From contig JBCBVV010000044.1 in NCBI GenBank assembly GCA_039817415.1, positions 1 to 53,950 on the forward strand: a DNA stretch of 53,950 nt, in the 5' to 3' direction. The position numbers and the translations under genes were made by a program. The notes beneath the pieces were generated by a model that worked only from the letters and a program-made list of their open reading frames with translations, did not search any database and was not told where the DNA came from. This document shows positions 17,449 to 26,867 of this stretch, in pieces. The stretch is from JALEFZ01 sp039817415 (lineage in GTDB: Bacteria; Bacteroidota; Bacteroidia; J057). How positions within the stretch are numbered: the stretch's first letter is position 1; every line of letters starts with the position of its first letter.

Positions 17449-18486
17449 TTATAAAATCGAACCCGAACCTATATTTTTTTGGTAGGCAGAGGGGGTCTGG
17501 CCCGTGATTTTTTTGAAGGCAGTAAAGAAGGTTGATTTGGAGTTGAAGCCACTTTCATAACCAATGCCCTCAATGGTAAGTTTCGTTTTCGTTTGTAAAA
17601 ACTCTTTGGCTTTTTCTATCCGATGCTCATTGATAAAAGTTGAAAAAGATTTACCCAAACTTTCATTCACATATTGAGACAAAATATGTTTGGGAACGCA
17701 TAAGGTCTTTGCTGTTGTGGAAAGACTAATGTTGGGATTGAGAAAAGCCTCTTGATCGATCAATTTGCTTAATCCTTTTTCTATTTTGATACGCATTTCC
17801 TCTTCAATCCTCTTGTCTTTGTACTTTTCTTTTTCCTCAAAAAATGTAGTTTGACGGTTATTGCTAAAAATGATCAATAAGACAATTAAATACAGGATAA
17901 AAGAAAAGGACAAGGCTCCTACGATGTAGGAAGTATAAGCCCCTACGCAGTATCCCAGCCAAATGAATCCCACCCCAACATAGATACTCAACCGCCATAT
18001 ATCTATATTTTGTAATTTATGTTGGGTTCGGATCTGATCAAAGATAGGTTTGATGTAGGCAAAGGAAATCACAAGGTAAACAAGCCATTGGAGGTAAATC
18101 CCTTTGACGATCCATTGGCTCCAAATTGCAGCGTGTACGGCATAAGGATAAACTATACCCAATAGGGTAATCCCAACCAAATAGGGGAGGGTATGAAGTT
18201 TCCAGTTGACTCCTTCTTTTGAGCTTTCATGTTGTAGGTAAAGAAACAAAAAAGGTCCAATGAGGATGCAAGCCGAAAGTCCAATCTGGATAAAGATATT
18301 CGCTAAGTGGGGATTGAAGTAGAAAAAAACTGATTTGATGGTTCGAATACTTAACACGATCAACAACAAGGCTAAAAAATAGCTAGTGAACTGTTTCGTT
18401 TTTGCTTTCCATGCACAATATATCGAAAGAATCAGGCCATTGAAGGCTCCGAGGGCACTAAAAAAGAAGATAAGTTGGCTTTGCAA
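17449..18486 (-). CDS. Membrane-sensor AraC-family regulator (TTG start)
   Basis: The product is 345 residues. The start at 18486 is a TTG; the frame is open a further 37 codons upstream but contains no ATG or GTG, and the first hydrophobic span begins right after the TTG (LIFFFSALGAFNGLILSIY), as in relatives. About seven spans fill residues 5-210. A C-terminal AraC domain follows (LSTTAKTLCVPKHILSQYVN, IEGIGYESGFNSKSTFFTAF, KITGQTPSAYQ). The ligand is unknown. The NTF2-like gene follows it closely. Confidence 0.85.
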   Translation of the reverse strand: MQSQLIFFFSALGAFNGLILSIYCAWKAKTKQFTSYFLALLLIVLSIRTIKSVFFYFNPHLANIFIQIGLSACILIGPFLFLYLQHESSKEGVNWKLHTLPYLVGITLLGIVYPYAVHAAIWSQWIVKGIYLQWLVYLVISFAYIKPIFDQIRTQHKLQNIDIWRLSIYVGVGFIWLGYCVGAYTSYIVGALSFSFILYLIVLLIIFSNNRQTTFFEEKEKYKDKRIEEEMRIKIEKGLSKLIDQEAFLNPNISLSTTAKTLCVPKHILSQYVNESLGKSFSTFINEHRIEKAKEFLQTKTKLTIEGIGYESGFNSKSTFFTAFKKITGQTPSAYQKNIGSGSIL

Positions 18487-18889
18487 GGCGTAAGTATTTG
18501 GATTGATAGTACTTCCTGGTTGATTGACAGGCTTTTTTACAAGGCTGCCTTCTACTGTTCCTTCTTAAGGTATCTAGGTAATGACATATTATTCCAACAT
18601 ATCATTTTTCACGATTTAAACCACTGGTTAGCGGTAATTTTTAGCTACCCTTCCGCAAGGGAGTATCTGGGATGAGATCCTATATATTACGATCTGCCGG
18701 GTTTTATTTTAATTTGATTACCTTCTACTCATGCATTAAGAAGGTTGTCAGGTGTATTGAGTGAATCTGGACTTTTCCAAGGAGATGGTTTCAGTTCCTG
18801 ATAATATTTACCCTTACTAGTTGGATGGTCATTATGGAGGGGGGATCAACATCCAACCTATGGTTATCATTCAAAAGAAAAAGTCCACC
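18487..18889. other. Divergent intergenic region without a gene
   Basis: These 403 bases lie between the TTG-started AraC gene (minus) and the lipoprotein gene at 18890 (plus). Both promoters must be here. A short inverted repeat CCCTT-CCGC-AAGGG is present near 18650. I saw no coding frame with protein-like content and no exact TAnnTTTG element. Confidence 0.5.
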
Positions 18890-19507
18890 ATGAAGGAATT
18901 GGCTATTATTTTTTTAGTGCTTGTTTTGTTTTCTTGTTCAGAAAGTGAGAGAGAGCGATTTGAGCCTCAACCGCCTGTCCAATCAGGACCGCTAGATATT
19001 GTTACAGATGTCTATGGCAGACAATATCCTAGCCTGGATCCATCCGTGATATACTGTGGTCCGGGTTGGGGTGCCAAGATGTGTCATTTTTTATACAAAT
19101 ATGATGGGACTATCTGGGCAGACTCAGAAAATTATTACAGCGACTTTTCAGATATAATATTTTCTAACTTTTGGGATCCCTATTTTATATCCTTCTTTAC
19201 CCTAGATCCTGTTGCCTCCTATTGCGAAGGATGGAAGTTAGGTGAAAACACCCACGATGGAATACAATGGAACATAAAAATCAAAAAAGATCAGGAGGAT
19301 GTGTTGTGGTTTGATTACGAATACTATGGGACCAGTAAAGAAATAGAGTACACTACAACCTATAAATATGAAGTTATTGATGGCTTGCTTCATTTTTCCA
19401 GCAATGACGATCAAACCTTTATTTTTCATCCATCTGAAAGACATTATGTAGAAGATTCTATCGCCTCAGGTGAGATAGTTAAGTTGGAAGGATGTCTGTT
19501 TTATTGA
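18890..19507 (+). CDS. Lipoprotein of unknown function
   Basis: The ATG at 18890 gives a lipoprotein signal (MKELAIIFLVLVLFSC, Cys16); the earlier ATG at 18821 adds 23 residues without signal character. The 205-residue mature protein is rich in aromatic residues and acidic (YKYDGTIWADSENYYSDFSD, WFDYEYYGTSKEI) and likely beta-sheeted. It contains four or more cysteines (CGPGWGAKMCHF, SYCEGW, EGCLFY) that may form disulfides after export. No family is recognised. Confidence 0.6.
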   Translation: MKELAIIFLVLVLFSCSESERERFEPQPPVQSGPLDIVTDVYGRQYPSLDPSVIYCGPGWGAKMCHFLYKYDGTIWADSENYYSDFSDIIFSNFWDPYFISFFTLDPVASYCEGWKLGENTHDGIQWNIKIKKDQEDVLWFDYEYYGTSKEIEYTTTYKYEVIDGLLHFSSNDDQTFIFHPSERHYVEDSIASGEIVKLEGCLFY

Positions 19508-19560
19508 TTATGTACGGTCTCAAGGGGCTTCTGCTATACCGAGCCTGATGATCCTAGTAT

Positions 19561-20133
19561 CTAAATGTTTTTATAGAAAAGAAATTGAATTTCAGATGGG
19601 AATTCTTCGTAAGCATGTGGATGAATTCCACCGAGATAACAATTTTGCTTAGCATAAAAACGACAAGCATTTACATTGGTATTTTGTGTTTCTATTTTGA
19701 TTGTTTTACAATTCTCCCTTTGTGAGAAATCGATAGCATGCTGAAATAATAATGTTCCGACACCGTGATTTCGATACTCGGGCTTAACTCTCATGTCCCA
19801 AATAACAGCGACATCATTTCTTCCTTCAAGCATATAAAGACCTTCGGTTTTCTGGGCAATTGTTATTCCACCAATTACTTCTGATCGGTTATGCCTAGCA
19901 ACAAAAAATCCCCAATTTCTAATATCCCATTTCTTAGCCCAATCACCAGGAGTTTCAGATTGGTCATAGTCTTTTAGATAGGGTGATTCAATCTCTCTTT
20001 CCATGATGCCAATTCCATCAATTCCATTTCCTTGGAAGGATACGTCAAGGATCGATTGAACTTCAAATGAAATAGGAATGTCAGCATACGCATCTAATTG
20101 TTCCCACCCGATCGGTTCAATTTCAATGTTCAT
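19561..20133 (-). CDS. GNAT-family N-acetyltransferase
   Basis: The product is 190 residues. The acetyl-CoA site is visible as DMRVKPEYRNHGVGTLLF (R/Q-x-x-G-x-G/A type). It is followed by IKIETQNTNVNACRFYAKQNC, which is the arrangement of streptothricin-acetyltransferase-like GNAT proteins. The substrate could be a small amine or an amino group on a protein; resistance cannot be concluded. It is cytoplasmic. A 42-codon frame ends three bases before its start. It belongs to a stretch that looks more A+T-rich than the flanks. Confidence 0.82.
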   Translation of the reverse strand: MNIEIEPIGWEQLDAYADIPISFEVQSILDVSFQGNGIDGIGIMEREIESPYLKDYDQSETPGDWAKKWDIRNWGFFVARHNRSEVIGGITIAQKTEGLYMLEGRNDVAVIWDMRVKPEYRNHGVGTLLFQHAIDFSQRENCKTIKIETQNTNVNACRFYAKQNCYLGGIHPHAYEEFPSEIQFLFYKNI

Positions 20134-20136
20134 TTG

Positions 20137-20265
20137 TTAGGGTATTGAATTGTTCGCTACTTCATTCATTTTTCTTTTTATGTATCCATGTGCAAACCCT
20201 CTTTCTATGGCTTCAATGACCCGTAGCACTTTGTACTCCCAATCCTTGCTCGCTAATTTTGCCAT
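20137..20265 (-). CDS. Possible 42-residue small protein or gene remnant
   Basis: An ATG at 20265 opens 42 codons that read like a helical protein (MAKLASKDWEYKVLRVIEAI, then ERGFAHGYIKRKMNEV). The stop lies three bases before the GNAT start, as in a translationally coupled pair. The frame stays open 17 codons further upstream without a start, so this may be the 3' end of a lost gene. No family is recognised. Confidence 0.3.
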   Translation of the reverse strand: MAKLASKDWEYKVLRVIEAIERGFAHGYIKRKMNEVANNSIP

Positions 20266-20337
20266 ATCAATTAAATTAGTGATATCGTCTAATTTTTCAT
20301 TGTTGTTCTTTAATTGTTAGCTGAGCTTTTTTATTCG

Positions 20338-21387
20338 TCATTTAGTAAAAGCCTCAAATGATTTACCATTGAATTTGTATGCTCCGTTTTCGTGTGTTCC
20401 AAGCCAGAGGTTCCCATTGTTATCCTTGTAAATACTGAACAAAGCAATCTGTTTGGATTCTTCTTGAATATTATAATGTGTGGTTTTCATTCCATCATAT
20501 TTCCAAACACCATCAAGATAGGTCACAAACCACAAGTTGTTATGGTTATCCATTACTGTTGATAGATATTCCTCTAAGTTGCTGTCCTTTTTTCCATCTA
20601 AACCACCTATACTTTTGTGCCTGGTGTACAAATTGTTGGTTTTTAGCGTATTGCTGTCGTATACACTATACCGATATTCGGTATTGAACCAAAAGTTGCC
20701 ATATTTGTCTTCTGTAATGGAACGAACTCCGTTTGCTCCTTCATTACGAAATTCCGTTACATCTTCTTCCGTAATCCATTGAAATGATTGCCCATCATAT
20801 CGGCAAACTCCCACAGGGTTTGTTCCAAACCAAATGTTCTTTTTTTGATCTTTGTAGATACTATAAACTGCAAACGGGTTTGAGAGATTTGGAGGATTTG
20901 GCAACTGCAATTCAAATAAAGTAGTACCATCATATCGGTATACTTTCCCCGTATTTTCAAAAGAATATTTAAACCACATATCTGTGGAATCAAGTTTCCA
21001 GTTCTCACTAGGAATTGCCTTCAAAGTTATGAATTTCAATCCGTTAAACTTCGATATTGCTGAGCTTGCGTTTGCGCTAGAAAAATAAATATTACCGTGT
21101 TTGTCTTCTTTTATTTCATCTATTCTATTGTTTAGCAAACCATGTTTTGTTGTATAATTTACTATTGTTATTCCATCATACTTATATACTCCAGTTTCCC
21201 AGCTACCGAACCAATAATCATTCTTGCTGTCCTGAAAAATTGTCATAATGTTATGACCAAGCCGTAGCACAGTATCTCCAATAACAATATTTTCAGTTTT
21301 ATCTTCTTTACTTGAGTTCAGGCCATGACAAGATGCCAACAAAACAATTAGATTGATAAATATAAATATGTTCAATTTTACTTTCAT
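20338..21387 (-). CDS. Propeller lipoprotein (two-component-regulator-type propeller repeats)
   Basis: The product is 349 residues. The signal ends in LIVLLASC, giving a lipidated Cys at residue 20. The rest consists of about seven repeats of the form (I/L)(F/Y)KDxxxNxWFGTxxxGVxxYDG (for example YWFGSWETGVYKYDG, NIWFGTNPVGVCRYDG, NLWFVTYLDGVWKYDG, NLWLGTHENGAYKFNG). They are enough for one seven-bladed propeller. In hybrid sensors such repeats are the periplasmic sensor; here they stand alone on a lipoprotein with no kinase. It follows the HEAT gene after an attC-like repeat. Confidence 0.85.
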   Translation of the reverse strand: MKVKLNIFIFINLIVLLASCHGLNSSKEDKTENIVIGDTVLRLGHNIMTIFQDSKNDYWFGSWETGVYKYDGITIVNYTTKHGLLNNRIDEIKEDKHGNIYFSSANASSAISKFNGLKFITLKAIPSENWKLDSTDMWFKYSFENTGKVYRYDGTTLFELQLPNPPNLSNPFAVYSIYKDQKKNIWFGTNPVGVCRYDGQSFQWITEEDVTEFRNEGANGVRSITEDKYGNFWFNTEYRYSVYDSNTLKTNNLYTRHKSIGGLDGKKDSNLEEYLSTVMDNHNNLWFVTYLDGVWKYDGMKTTHYNIQEESKQIALFSIYKDNNGNLWLGTHENGAYKFNGKSFEAFTK

Positions 21388-21433
21388 CTATTGATTGATT
21401 TTGAGTCATCGCTAACGGATTGGTCTTGTTGTG

Positions 21434-21486
21434 CAACGGTTTGGCTATGGTTCGTGTTCCAAAGGCATGTACTATAGCCGTTGTTG
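21434..21486 (-). repeat. attC-like folded inverted repeat between HEAT and propeller genes
   Basis: The outer arms CAAC/GTTG (21434-21437 and 21483-21486) and inner arms GGCTATGGT/ACTATAGCC (21443-21451 and 21471-21479) are separated by unequal unpaired spacers and a 19-base loop. This is the R box - spacer - L box - loop geometry of integron attC sites. The boxes do not match the strict RYYYAAC/GTTRRRY consensus. A GCTAACGGAT stretch lies just outside at 21410-21420. No integrase is in the window. Confidence 0.35.
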
Positions 21487-21507
21487 GGGAACGTACTTCA
21501 AATTTTT

Positions 21508-23160
21508 TTACCATTTGTCAAGTATTTCTTCCACAAGTTCTGCAACTCTGACCTCATGACTGTTCTTATATTTTTCTATTTCCCTTTTTGCTCTGTCGCC
21601 TTTTATCATTCTCAATGCAACTAAGAAGGGCAGAGCGTTAAAATCGCTTGTAGAACTTTCTTGTTCGCAAACCTCAATTATTAAGTCTACAGATTCTTTA
21701 TCGCGAAGTCGTCCCAGTCCTAAAGCAGCATTCCTCTTGGTGAATGTGTCCTCACTATCATCTTTCAAAATTGCTCTGAAAATCTCTTTGTGCTTGTCAA
21801 AGGGAAACATAGAAAGATATCCAATCGAGCTTCTTTTCCAGTCTCTATTTGGGTTATTTGAGTAAATAGATTCAAAGAGATTTTGCAGCGTATCTATTTC
21901 GGATTGAATCGCTAAATCAACTAAGGCAAAAGTTCTTGTCTCAGGGTTTGAAAGAAGGGAAGGAAGTTCTTTAACCAACAAAGGAGAAGAGTTTCCCTTT
22001 AGCGACTCTGCAGCCCAGTAGCGAACTTTTGAATTGTCATGTTTGACCAGAGAAATCATAATTCTTTCTGATTTATCATCGGTTCTTCCTTTTAGTGCTC
22101 TTACTAGTTCATGAAGAATCTCAGGGTCGGTGATTTTCTCAAATGCAATATGAAGGTCAGTTAGAATTTCATCAGAAGATAGAATAGGTTGTTTGAAAAC
22201 AAAGAAGATGTATTTCTGAGGAATTGGCTTTGTATAGAGTAATGTAAGCCAATACTTGATGTTTTCAGTGTTTTTTGATTGCAGAAAACAGTCAAGTAGT
22301 TCTTTAGAAATGGTATCTTGTTTCTCAACAAGATCAAATAGATACCGTCTGTCCTCTTTGGTTGGACTATTGGCCAATGCTTCCAAAGCTATGCTTCGAG
22401 TCTGTGTGCTATCAAGCAAAGGTTTGAATGTTTCAAGGAGATTTCCAATTTGTAATTCTTTGATGGAATAGATGGCATATCCTTTATTTTCGATGCTCCA
22501 ATTACTTACAGATTCTTTTAATAGCTTTTCCGTTTTGGTATTCAGTTTAGTGTATGATAGTGTTTGGGCTGCTAAAATTTGAGCAGTTAGGTTGTCGCTT
22601 TTAATTCTTCGGTAAGCTGTTTCCCGCAAAGAGTCATTGTTCAGTTGAATAAATAATGGAAGCATCTGTGCGTCTCCAAATATTTCATTCTCTACGATGA
22701 AGTCAAATAGCGGTGTGGTATGAGCTGTATTTAAGTACAAAAGAGCCATCCCAGCCCAGATCAAGTTTCCTTTTTCTGTTTCTGTTTTGAGTTTGTTTAA
22801 AAGGCCTGATTCAAATGTTTTATCTCCTGTACCTGCAATTAAAAGATAGGAGAGTATTCGATGGTTAGAGTTGCCCGATTGGAATAAGTCATTAATGTTC
22901 TGTTTATATAATTTGTCGTTTTTGAAGTCAGCAATCGGATATTGTTGAATAGTATCTCCTTTTATATTCGCTGTAAATTGAGTTATATCACTATGTGGTG
23001 TCAAGAGTGTAGGATATTTTCTAAACAATTGATTTAGTTGGCCCTCATTGAAACCATTTTTGGTTGCTTTTTCAATGTCTGATTTGAAGTCGTCAAGTTT
23101 CTGTCCAAATGAAGTTAGGCCAGCTAACAGGAATAATATTATTACTAAAGTTCTTGTCAT
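21508..23160 (-). CDS. Exported HEAT-repeat protein
   Basis: The ATG at 23160 starts a signal peptide (LVIILFLLAGLTSFGQ); the frame extends to 23226 without one. The 550-residue product is built of helical repeats of HEAT type, such as RYWAAESLKGNSSPLLVKEL, IALEALANSPTKEDRRYLFDL and RNAALGLGRLRDKESVDLII. These form protein-binding solenoids. No enzymatic motif is visible. It is expected in the periplasm. Base composition looks A+T-richer than neighbouring genes, and an attC-like repeat follows its stop, so it may be a captured gene. Confidence 0.82.
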   Translation of the reverse strand: MTRTLVIILFLLAGLTSFGQKLDDFKSDIEKATKNGFNEGQLNQLFRKYPTLLTPHSDITQFTANIKGDTIQQYPIADFKNDKLYKQNINDLFQSGNSNHRILSYLLIAGTGDKTFESGLLNKLKTETEKGNLIWAGMALLYLNTAHTTPLFDFIVENEIFGDAQMLPLFIQLNNDSLRETAYRRIKSDNLTAQILAAQTLSYTKLNTKTEKLLKESVSNWSIENKGYAIYSIKELQIGNLLETFKPLLDSTQTRSIALEALANSPTKEDRRYLFDLVEKQDTISKELLDCFLQSKNTENIKYWLTLLYTKPIPQKYIFFVFKQPILSSDEILTDLHIAFEKITDPEILHELVRALKGRTDDKSERIMISLVKHDNSKVRYWAAESLKGNSSPLLVKELPSLLSNPETRTFALVDLAIQSEIDTLQNLFESIYSNNPNRDWKRSSIGYLSMFPFDKHKEIFRAILKDDSEDTFTKRNAALGLGRLRDKESVDLIIEVCEQESSTSDFNALPFLVALRMIKGDRAKREIEKYKNSHEVRVAELVEEILDKW

Positions 23161-23267
23161 TTTGGTATGTGTTATATCGATAAAGTATATACGACATCTA
23201 CCATACAGCGTTTTACCAAGTGCCATAGAATCCAGACCAACCTAAGCCTAGATTCCATTCCTTCACC

Positions 23268-26200
23268 TTATTTCGCATGAAGAGACTTGATATTGTCAGA
23301 ATATACCCGATCAATCAATAAATGTCTGGGATCAATGGCGGCTTTCACCGGGAGGGAATCTAAGAGCACCCTAATCGAAGTATGATCTTGATCGAATTTT
23401 ACACGCTCTGAATGATACAATCGCTCCTCCTGTTCATCCATGAAGAATCCTATGTCTATCCAATCGTTGATAGGGACCTTGCTTTCATGGCCCAAACTAT
23501 CGGACTTGATTTTGAAACTCTCTACCTCTAGTGTGACTTGATATTGGCCATTGGCTAACTTTTCATAAGAGGCGTCTTCTAGGCGGTTGTCATACAGGGT
23601 AATTTCTTTGAACCCATCCTCAATCAGGTACTTCAAGGAATCGGGTACCTGTGTTTCTAGCTGGCGTAGAAAATCCAAGGTGCTGGGATAGGGAGGTCCT
23701 TTGTATTTGTATTCATCCAAGAAGTTTTTCATAGCAGCATTGACCCGCTCTTCACCGATATAATCTTGAAGGGCAAATAAGATGATGCTTCCTTTGCCAT
23801 AATGAATGTAACCTTGATTTTCGGATTTGTATAGGGGAAGTTCTTTTCCGCGTTCACCCCCTCTCCCGCGCAGGTAGCCGTCATGGTTATAGGTCAAATA
23901 CTTGCGCATTTTCATCGGATTGTCGGTGATGCTCTTTATGGTCATCAAAGAGGAGTATTCCGCAAAGCTTTCGCTTAGTACTTTGGCACCCTGCATATTG
24001 GCTCCCATCACCTGATGTGCCCACCATTGATGGGATATTTCATGGGCCACAACCCAATTGATGACATTATTATCAGTGCTGTCTTCCATGTTCATCACAA
24101 ATCCAAAGGCCTCAGAATAAGGCATGGTACCCGGATAAGCTGCGGCAAATTTGGCATAACGTGGAAACTCAATGATACGAGCTTGTTGGTGGTAATACGG
24201 GCCAAAGTTCTCCGTATAATAGACCAAGGACCGCTCTATGGCATCGAGCATCATCTCGACATTGACATCGTGCTTTTTATCATAATAAACTTCCATGTCG
24301 ACACCCTTCCATCTTCGTCTAGCCACTTCATAGTCAGCTGATAAGAAGGAGTAAAAGTTCAAAGAGATCGTATCAATTTTGTAGTGAAAATATTTTCGAT
24401 CGTTTTCCTCCCACTGATTGATAAGCGAACCAGGTGCAACAGCTAACTGATCTTTGGAAGTGGAGATCAATGTCTCTACCTGAATAAAATCCGATTTACC
24501 CTTAAATCCATAGGTACCCATATGGGCCTTCCCAATGGATGCACTTAATTTAGGCATCCCTTCTTTGGGAAGGAGACCATATTTTCTACGCGCATTATCG
24601 TCTCTTAACTCTATCTCATCATGGTATCCTATGATCGGGAGGATGTCTGAGTTGTCGAAAAAGGTACCATTATGACAAATATCGGTATTGCCCCTATCGT
24701 TCTTGAAACCCTTGGTGATATAGGCATTGTCGATGTGTATGACCTTGGATTCACCTGGGCACAAGGGACTATCTAGCTCATAAATGGAATATTGGTAAGC
24801 TTCGTCCGTGTATACGATCTTGGCATAGGGAATACGCAGCTTGCTTTCCCATCCTTCCTGGCTGTGTATGTGGAGCGAATCAATAGGGGCAGAAGTCTCA
24901 TTGGTAAGTTCTATATCGGCTTTTACATGGACGTTTCTCTTGGCAGGAAAAATATCAATGGCATATTTGATAGCTGTGATCTTGGGGAAGCCTCGATCTT
25001 TATAGGGTCCATATTTCTTTTCATAGGCTGCTGCCAATTCTTCTTGGGTGGAATGGGAATGATAAGTGTTCAATATCTGGGTATTGTAGTAGACAATACT
25101 CGCGACAAGCAGCCATAGCGAAGTCGTAAGCACAATAACTCCCCTGTAACGCATTGGAACCTCCTTTTTAGCTCGGGCAAATCGTTCTGATAGGGATTTT
25201 TTACTTCCTCGATTCCACAAAGCTCCAGCTACTAACATGCCAAGTGTAGCCAGTAAAACCCAGTAGAGATTAAACCAAAGCGTCGCTTCAAGACCAGGCC
25301 CAAAACGATCCATATCAGAATATTGAAGAAATGGCCCGTTAATCACATACAACATGCTAGATCTTATGTCCAGAATTTGGAGGACGCTTTCAAAAACAAA
25401 TAGGATCAAAATAGCGATGAAGTAAGCAAGGTACTTGTTGCTGCTTAAGACCTGAACAAGAATGGTAATACCTGAAAAGGTCATGAACAAGGGCAAATCG
25501 CTGTAGAAAAAGTCCAAGAAATAGACATCCAATTCTATGCGAGTAAAGCCATTGAACAACTGATAGGCGCAGCCAACCAAGATAAAAACGAGATTGAAAA
25601 TGACCACAATGCTCATCAAGGATAGCACCTTTGCAAGCATGGAAATGAGGGATACATGCGCACTGGCATCAATGACTTCATTGATATGGGCTTCTCGATC
25701 CCTCCAAATGAGCTCTCCGCTAAAAAATATGGCTACTACAATCAAAAATAGCTTGGTTTTTCCCTCAATGGAGTCCAGAATGATATAGGTCAATGGATAG
25801 GATTGTAAACCCAAATTTTCAAAGCCATTGCTCAAGTCTATGACCAAAATGATGATGCAAAATAGGAAGAGGATTTTGAAGGTGGCACTCTTCAAAATGC
25901 TGACCACATTCATATGGAAGAAGCTTTTAAATTGTATCCAGGAAGTCTCTCTATTAAAGGCAGGTTTTATCCTAGGAGGCTTGAGGATAGCTTCTTTTCT
26001 AGTAGGTCTTTCTTCTTTGCCTTTTCTCCTTTTTTGATTGGGTTTAAAGGAAAACTGGGCGTAAGACCATAGCAAGACCATTCCCCCAATGGAAGTCCAG
26101 ATCAAACGATTTTGCAAGAGCAAGCCAGAAAATGAAGGGCTAATGGTGTTTTTTTCAATGGGGGTGAAATATTTGGTGGCAAGGTCATAGGTATTGATAC

Positions 26201-26846
26201 CAAACATATCAGATAAACCAGCCAGGCTTTCATTCGAAATATCTGAATTGAGCGAGGTGGAAATCAAATAGGTAGCAATGATCATTAAGCCACCAAGGAA
26301 CGATATGACAGTACTTTGCCATTTGTGGGCCAACGCATAAATAATCGCACCCGCCAAAAACATATTGGGAAGAATAAAAAGCAGGTAGTTGTTCAAAAAC
26401 ATGTCTAGGGTAAATGGGCCATAAGAACTGCGGTCCAACCATCCGAAGGTCGAATTTAGGTAAGTGCCAGCGATCATCCCTACAAATACCCCCAGCAAGG
26501 GAAGCGTTGCAATCAACAAGGCTCCCAAAAAGCGCCCAAAGAAGTATGCCGCTTTTCCTAATGGGGTAGAGAATAAAATTTCGTGAAACTGATGCTTGTA
26601 ATCCCGCAAGGCGGCATCGTTAAAGAAGGTAATCACCATGACTAGCGACAGCAGGCTCAATAGGGTGAGGTGTTGCGTGAGGGTAAAGGGCGAGTTTCGG
26701 TTATAGTTTCCAATGGCGCCTCCAATTTGCACCTGATCGCTGACCGTAGGAAAGAATTCCAGCAGGACAAAGATGACGATAAATATATAGACTAGGGGTT
26801 GTCTGAGGGAATATTTTAGCTCGGAAAGGAAGGTTGTTCTGAACAT
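23268..26846 (-). CDS. ABC-2 permease fused to M1-family metallopeptidase
   Basis: The product is 1192 residues. Residues 1-270 hold about six ABC-2 permease spans, and a second block of spans covers about 320-580. The C-terminal ~550 residues form a periplasmic M1-type peptidase with H935-E-x-x-H939 (VAHEISHQWW) and the third zinc ligand Glu959 in VLSESFAEY. The spacing is HEXXH-x19-E, one longer than in classical M1 enzymes. The GxMEN exopeptidase motif is replaced by PGTMPYSEAFGF. This is the known 'ABC permease/M1 aminopeptidase' family. It is 21 bases downstream of its ATPase gene and must work with it. Its exported or processed substrate is not known. Confidence 0.92.
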   Translation of the reverse strand: MFRTTFLSELKYSLRQPLVYIFIVIFVLLEFFPTVSDQVQIGGAIGNYNRNSPFTLTQHLTLLSLLSLVMVITFFNDAALRDYKHQFHEILFSTPLGKAAYFFGRFLGALLIATLPLLGVFVGMIAGTYLNSTFGWLDRSSYGPFTLDMFLNNYLLFILPNMFLAGAIIYALAHKWQSTVISFLGGLMIIATYLISTSLNSDISNESLAGLSDMFGINTYDLATKYFTPIEKNTISPSFSGLLLQNRLIWTSIGGMVLLWSYAQFSFKPNQKRRKGKEERPTRKEAILKPPRIKPAFNRETSWIQFKSFFHMNVVSILKSATFKILFLFCIIILVIDLSNGFENLGLQSYPLTYIILDSIEGKTKLFLIVVAIFFSGELIWRDREAHINEVIDASAHVSLISMLAKVLSLMSIVVIFNLVFILVGCAYQLFNGFTRIELDVYFLDFFYSDLPLFMTFSGITILVQVLSSNKYLAYFIAILILFVFESVLQILDIRSSMLYVINGPFLQYSDMDRFGPGLEATLWFNLYWVLLATLGMLVAGALWNRGSKKSLSERFARAKKEVPMRYRGVIVLTTSLWLLVASIVYYNTQILNTYHSHSTQEELAAAYEKKYGPYKDRGFPKITAIKYAIDIFPAKRNVHVKADIELTNETSAPIDSLHIHSQEGWESKLRIPYAKIVYTDEAYQYSIYELDSPLCPGESKVIHIDNAYITKGFKNDRGNTDICHNGTFFDNSDILPIIGYHDEIELRDDNARRKYGLLPKEGMPKLSASIGKAHMGTYGFKGKSDFIQVETLISTSKDQLAVAPGSLINQWEENDRKYFHYKIDTISLNFYSFLSADYEVARRRWKGVDMEVYYDKKHDVNVEMMLDAIERSLVYYTENFGPYYHQQARIIEFPRYAKFAAAYPGTMPYSEAFGFVMNMEDSTDNNVINWVVAHEISHQWWAHQVMGANMQGAKVLSESFAEYSSLMTIKSITDNPMKMRKYLTYNHDGYLRGRGGERGKELPLYKSENQGYIHYGKGSIILFALQDYIGEERVNAAMKNFLDEYKYKGPPYPSTLDFLRQLETQVPDSLKYLIEDGFKEITLYDNRLEDASYEKLANGQYQVTLEVESFKIKSDSLGHESKVPINDWIDIGFFMDEQEERLYHSERVKFDQDHTSIRVLLDSLPVKAAIDPRHLLIDRVYSDNIKSLHAK

Positions 26847-26867
26847 GATATAGCGGATTCAATAGGG

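Noticed and set aside
19561..20133. GNAT gene as a streptothricin resistance gene
   Set aside because: Only the acetyl-CoA region resembles Sat-type proteins; the N-terminal half is different and the context gives no support.
25594..26037. Plus-strand frames within the ABC permease/M1 gene
   Set aside because: They are antisense shadows of a long and well supported gene; their Met-rich content is the complement of permease codons.
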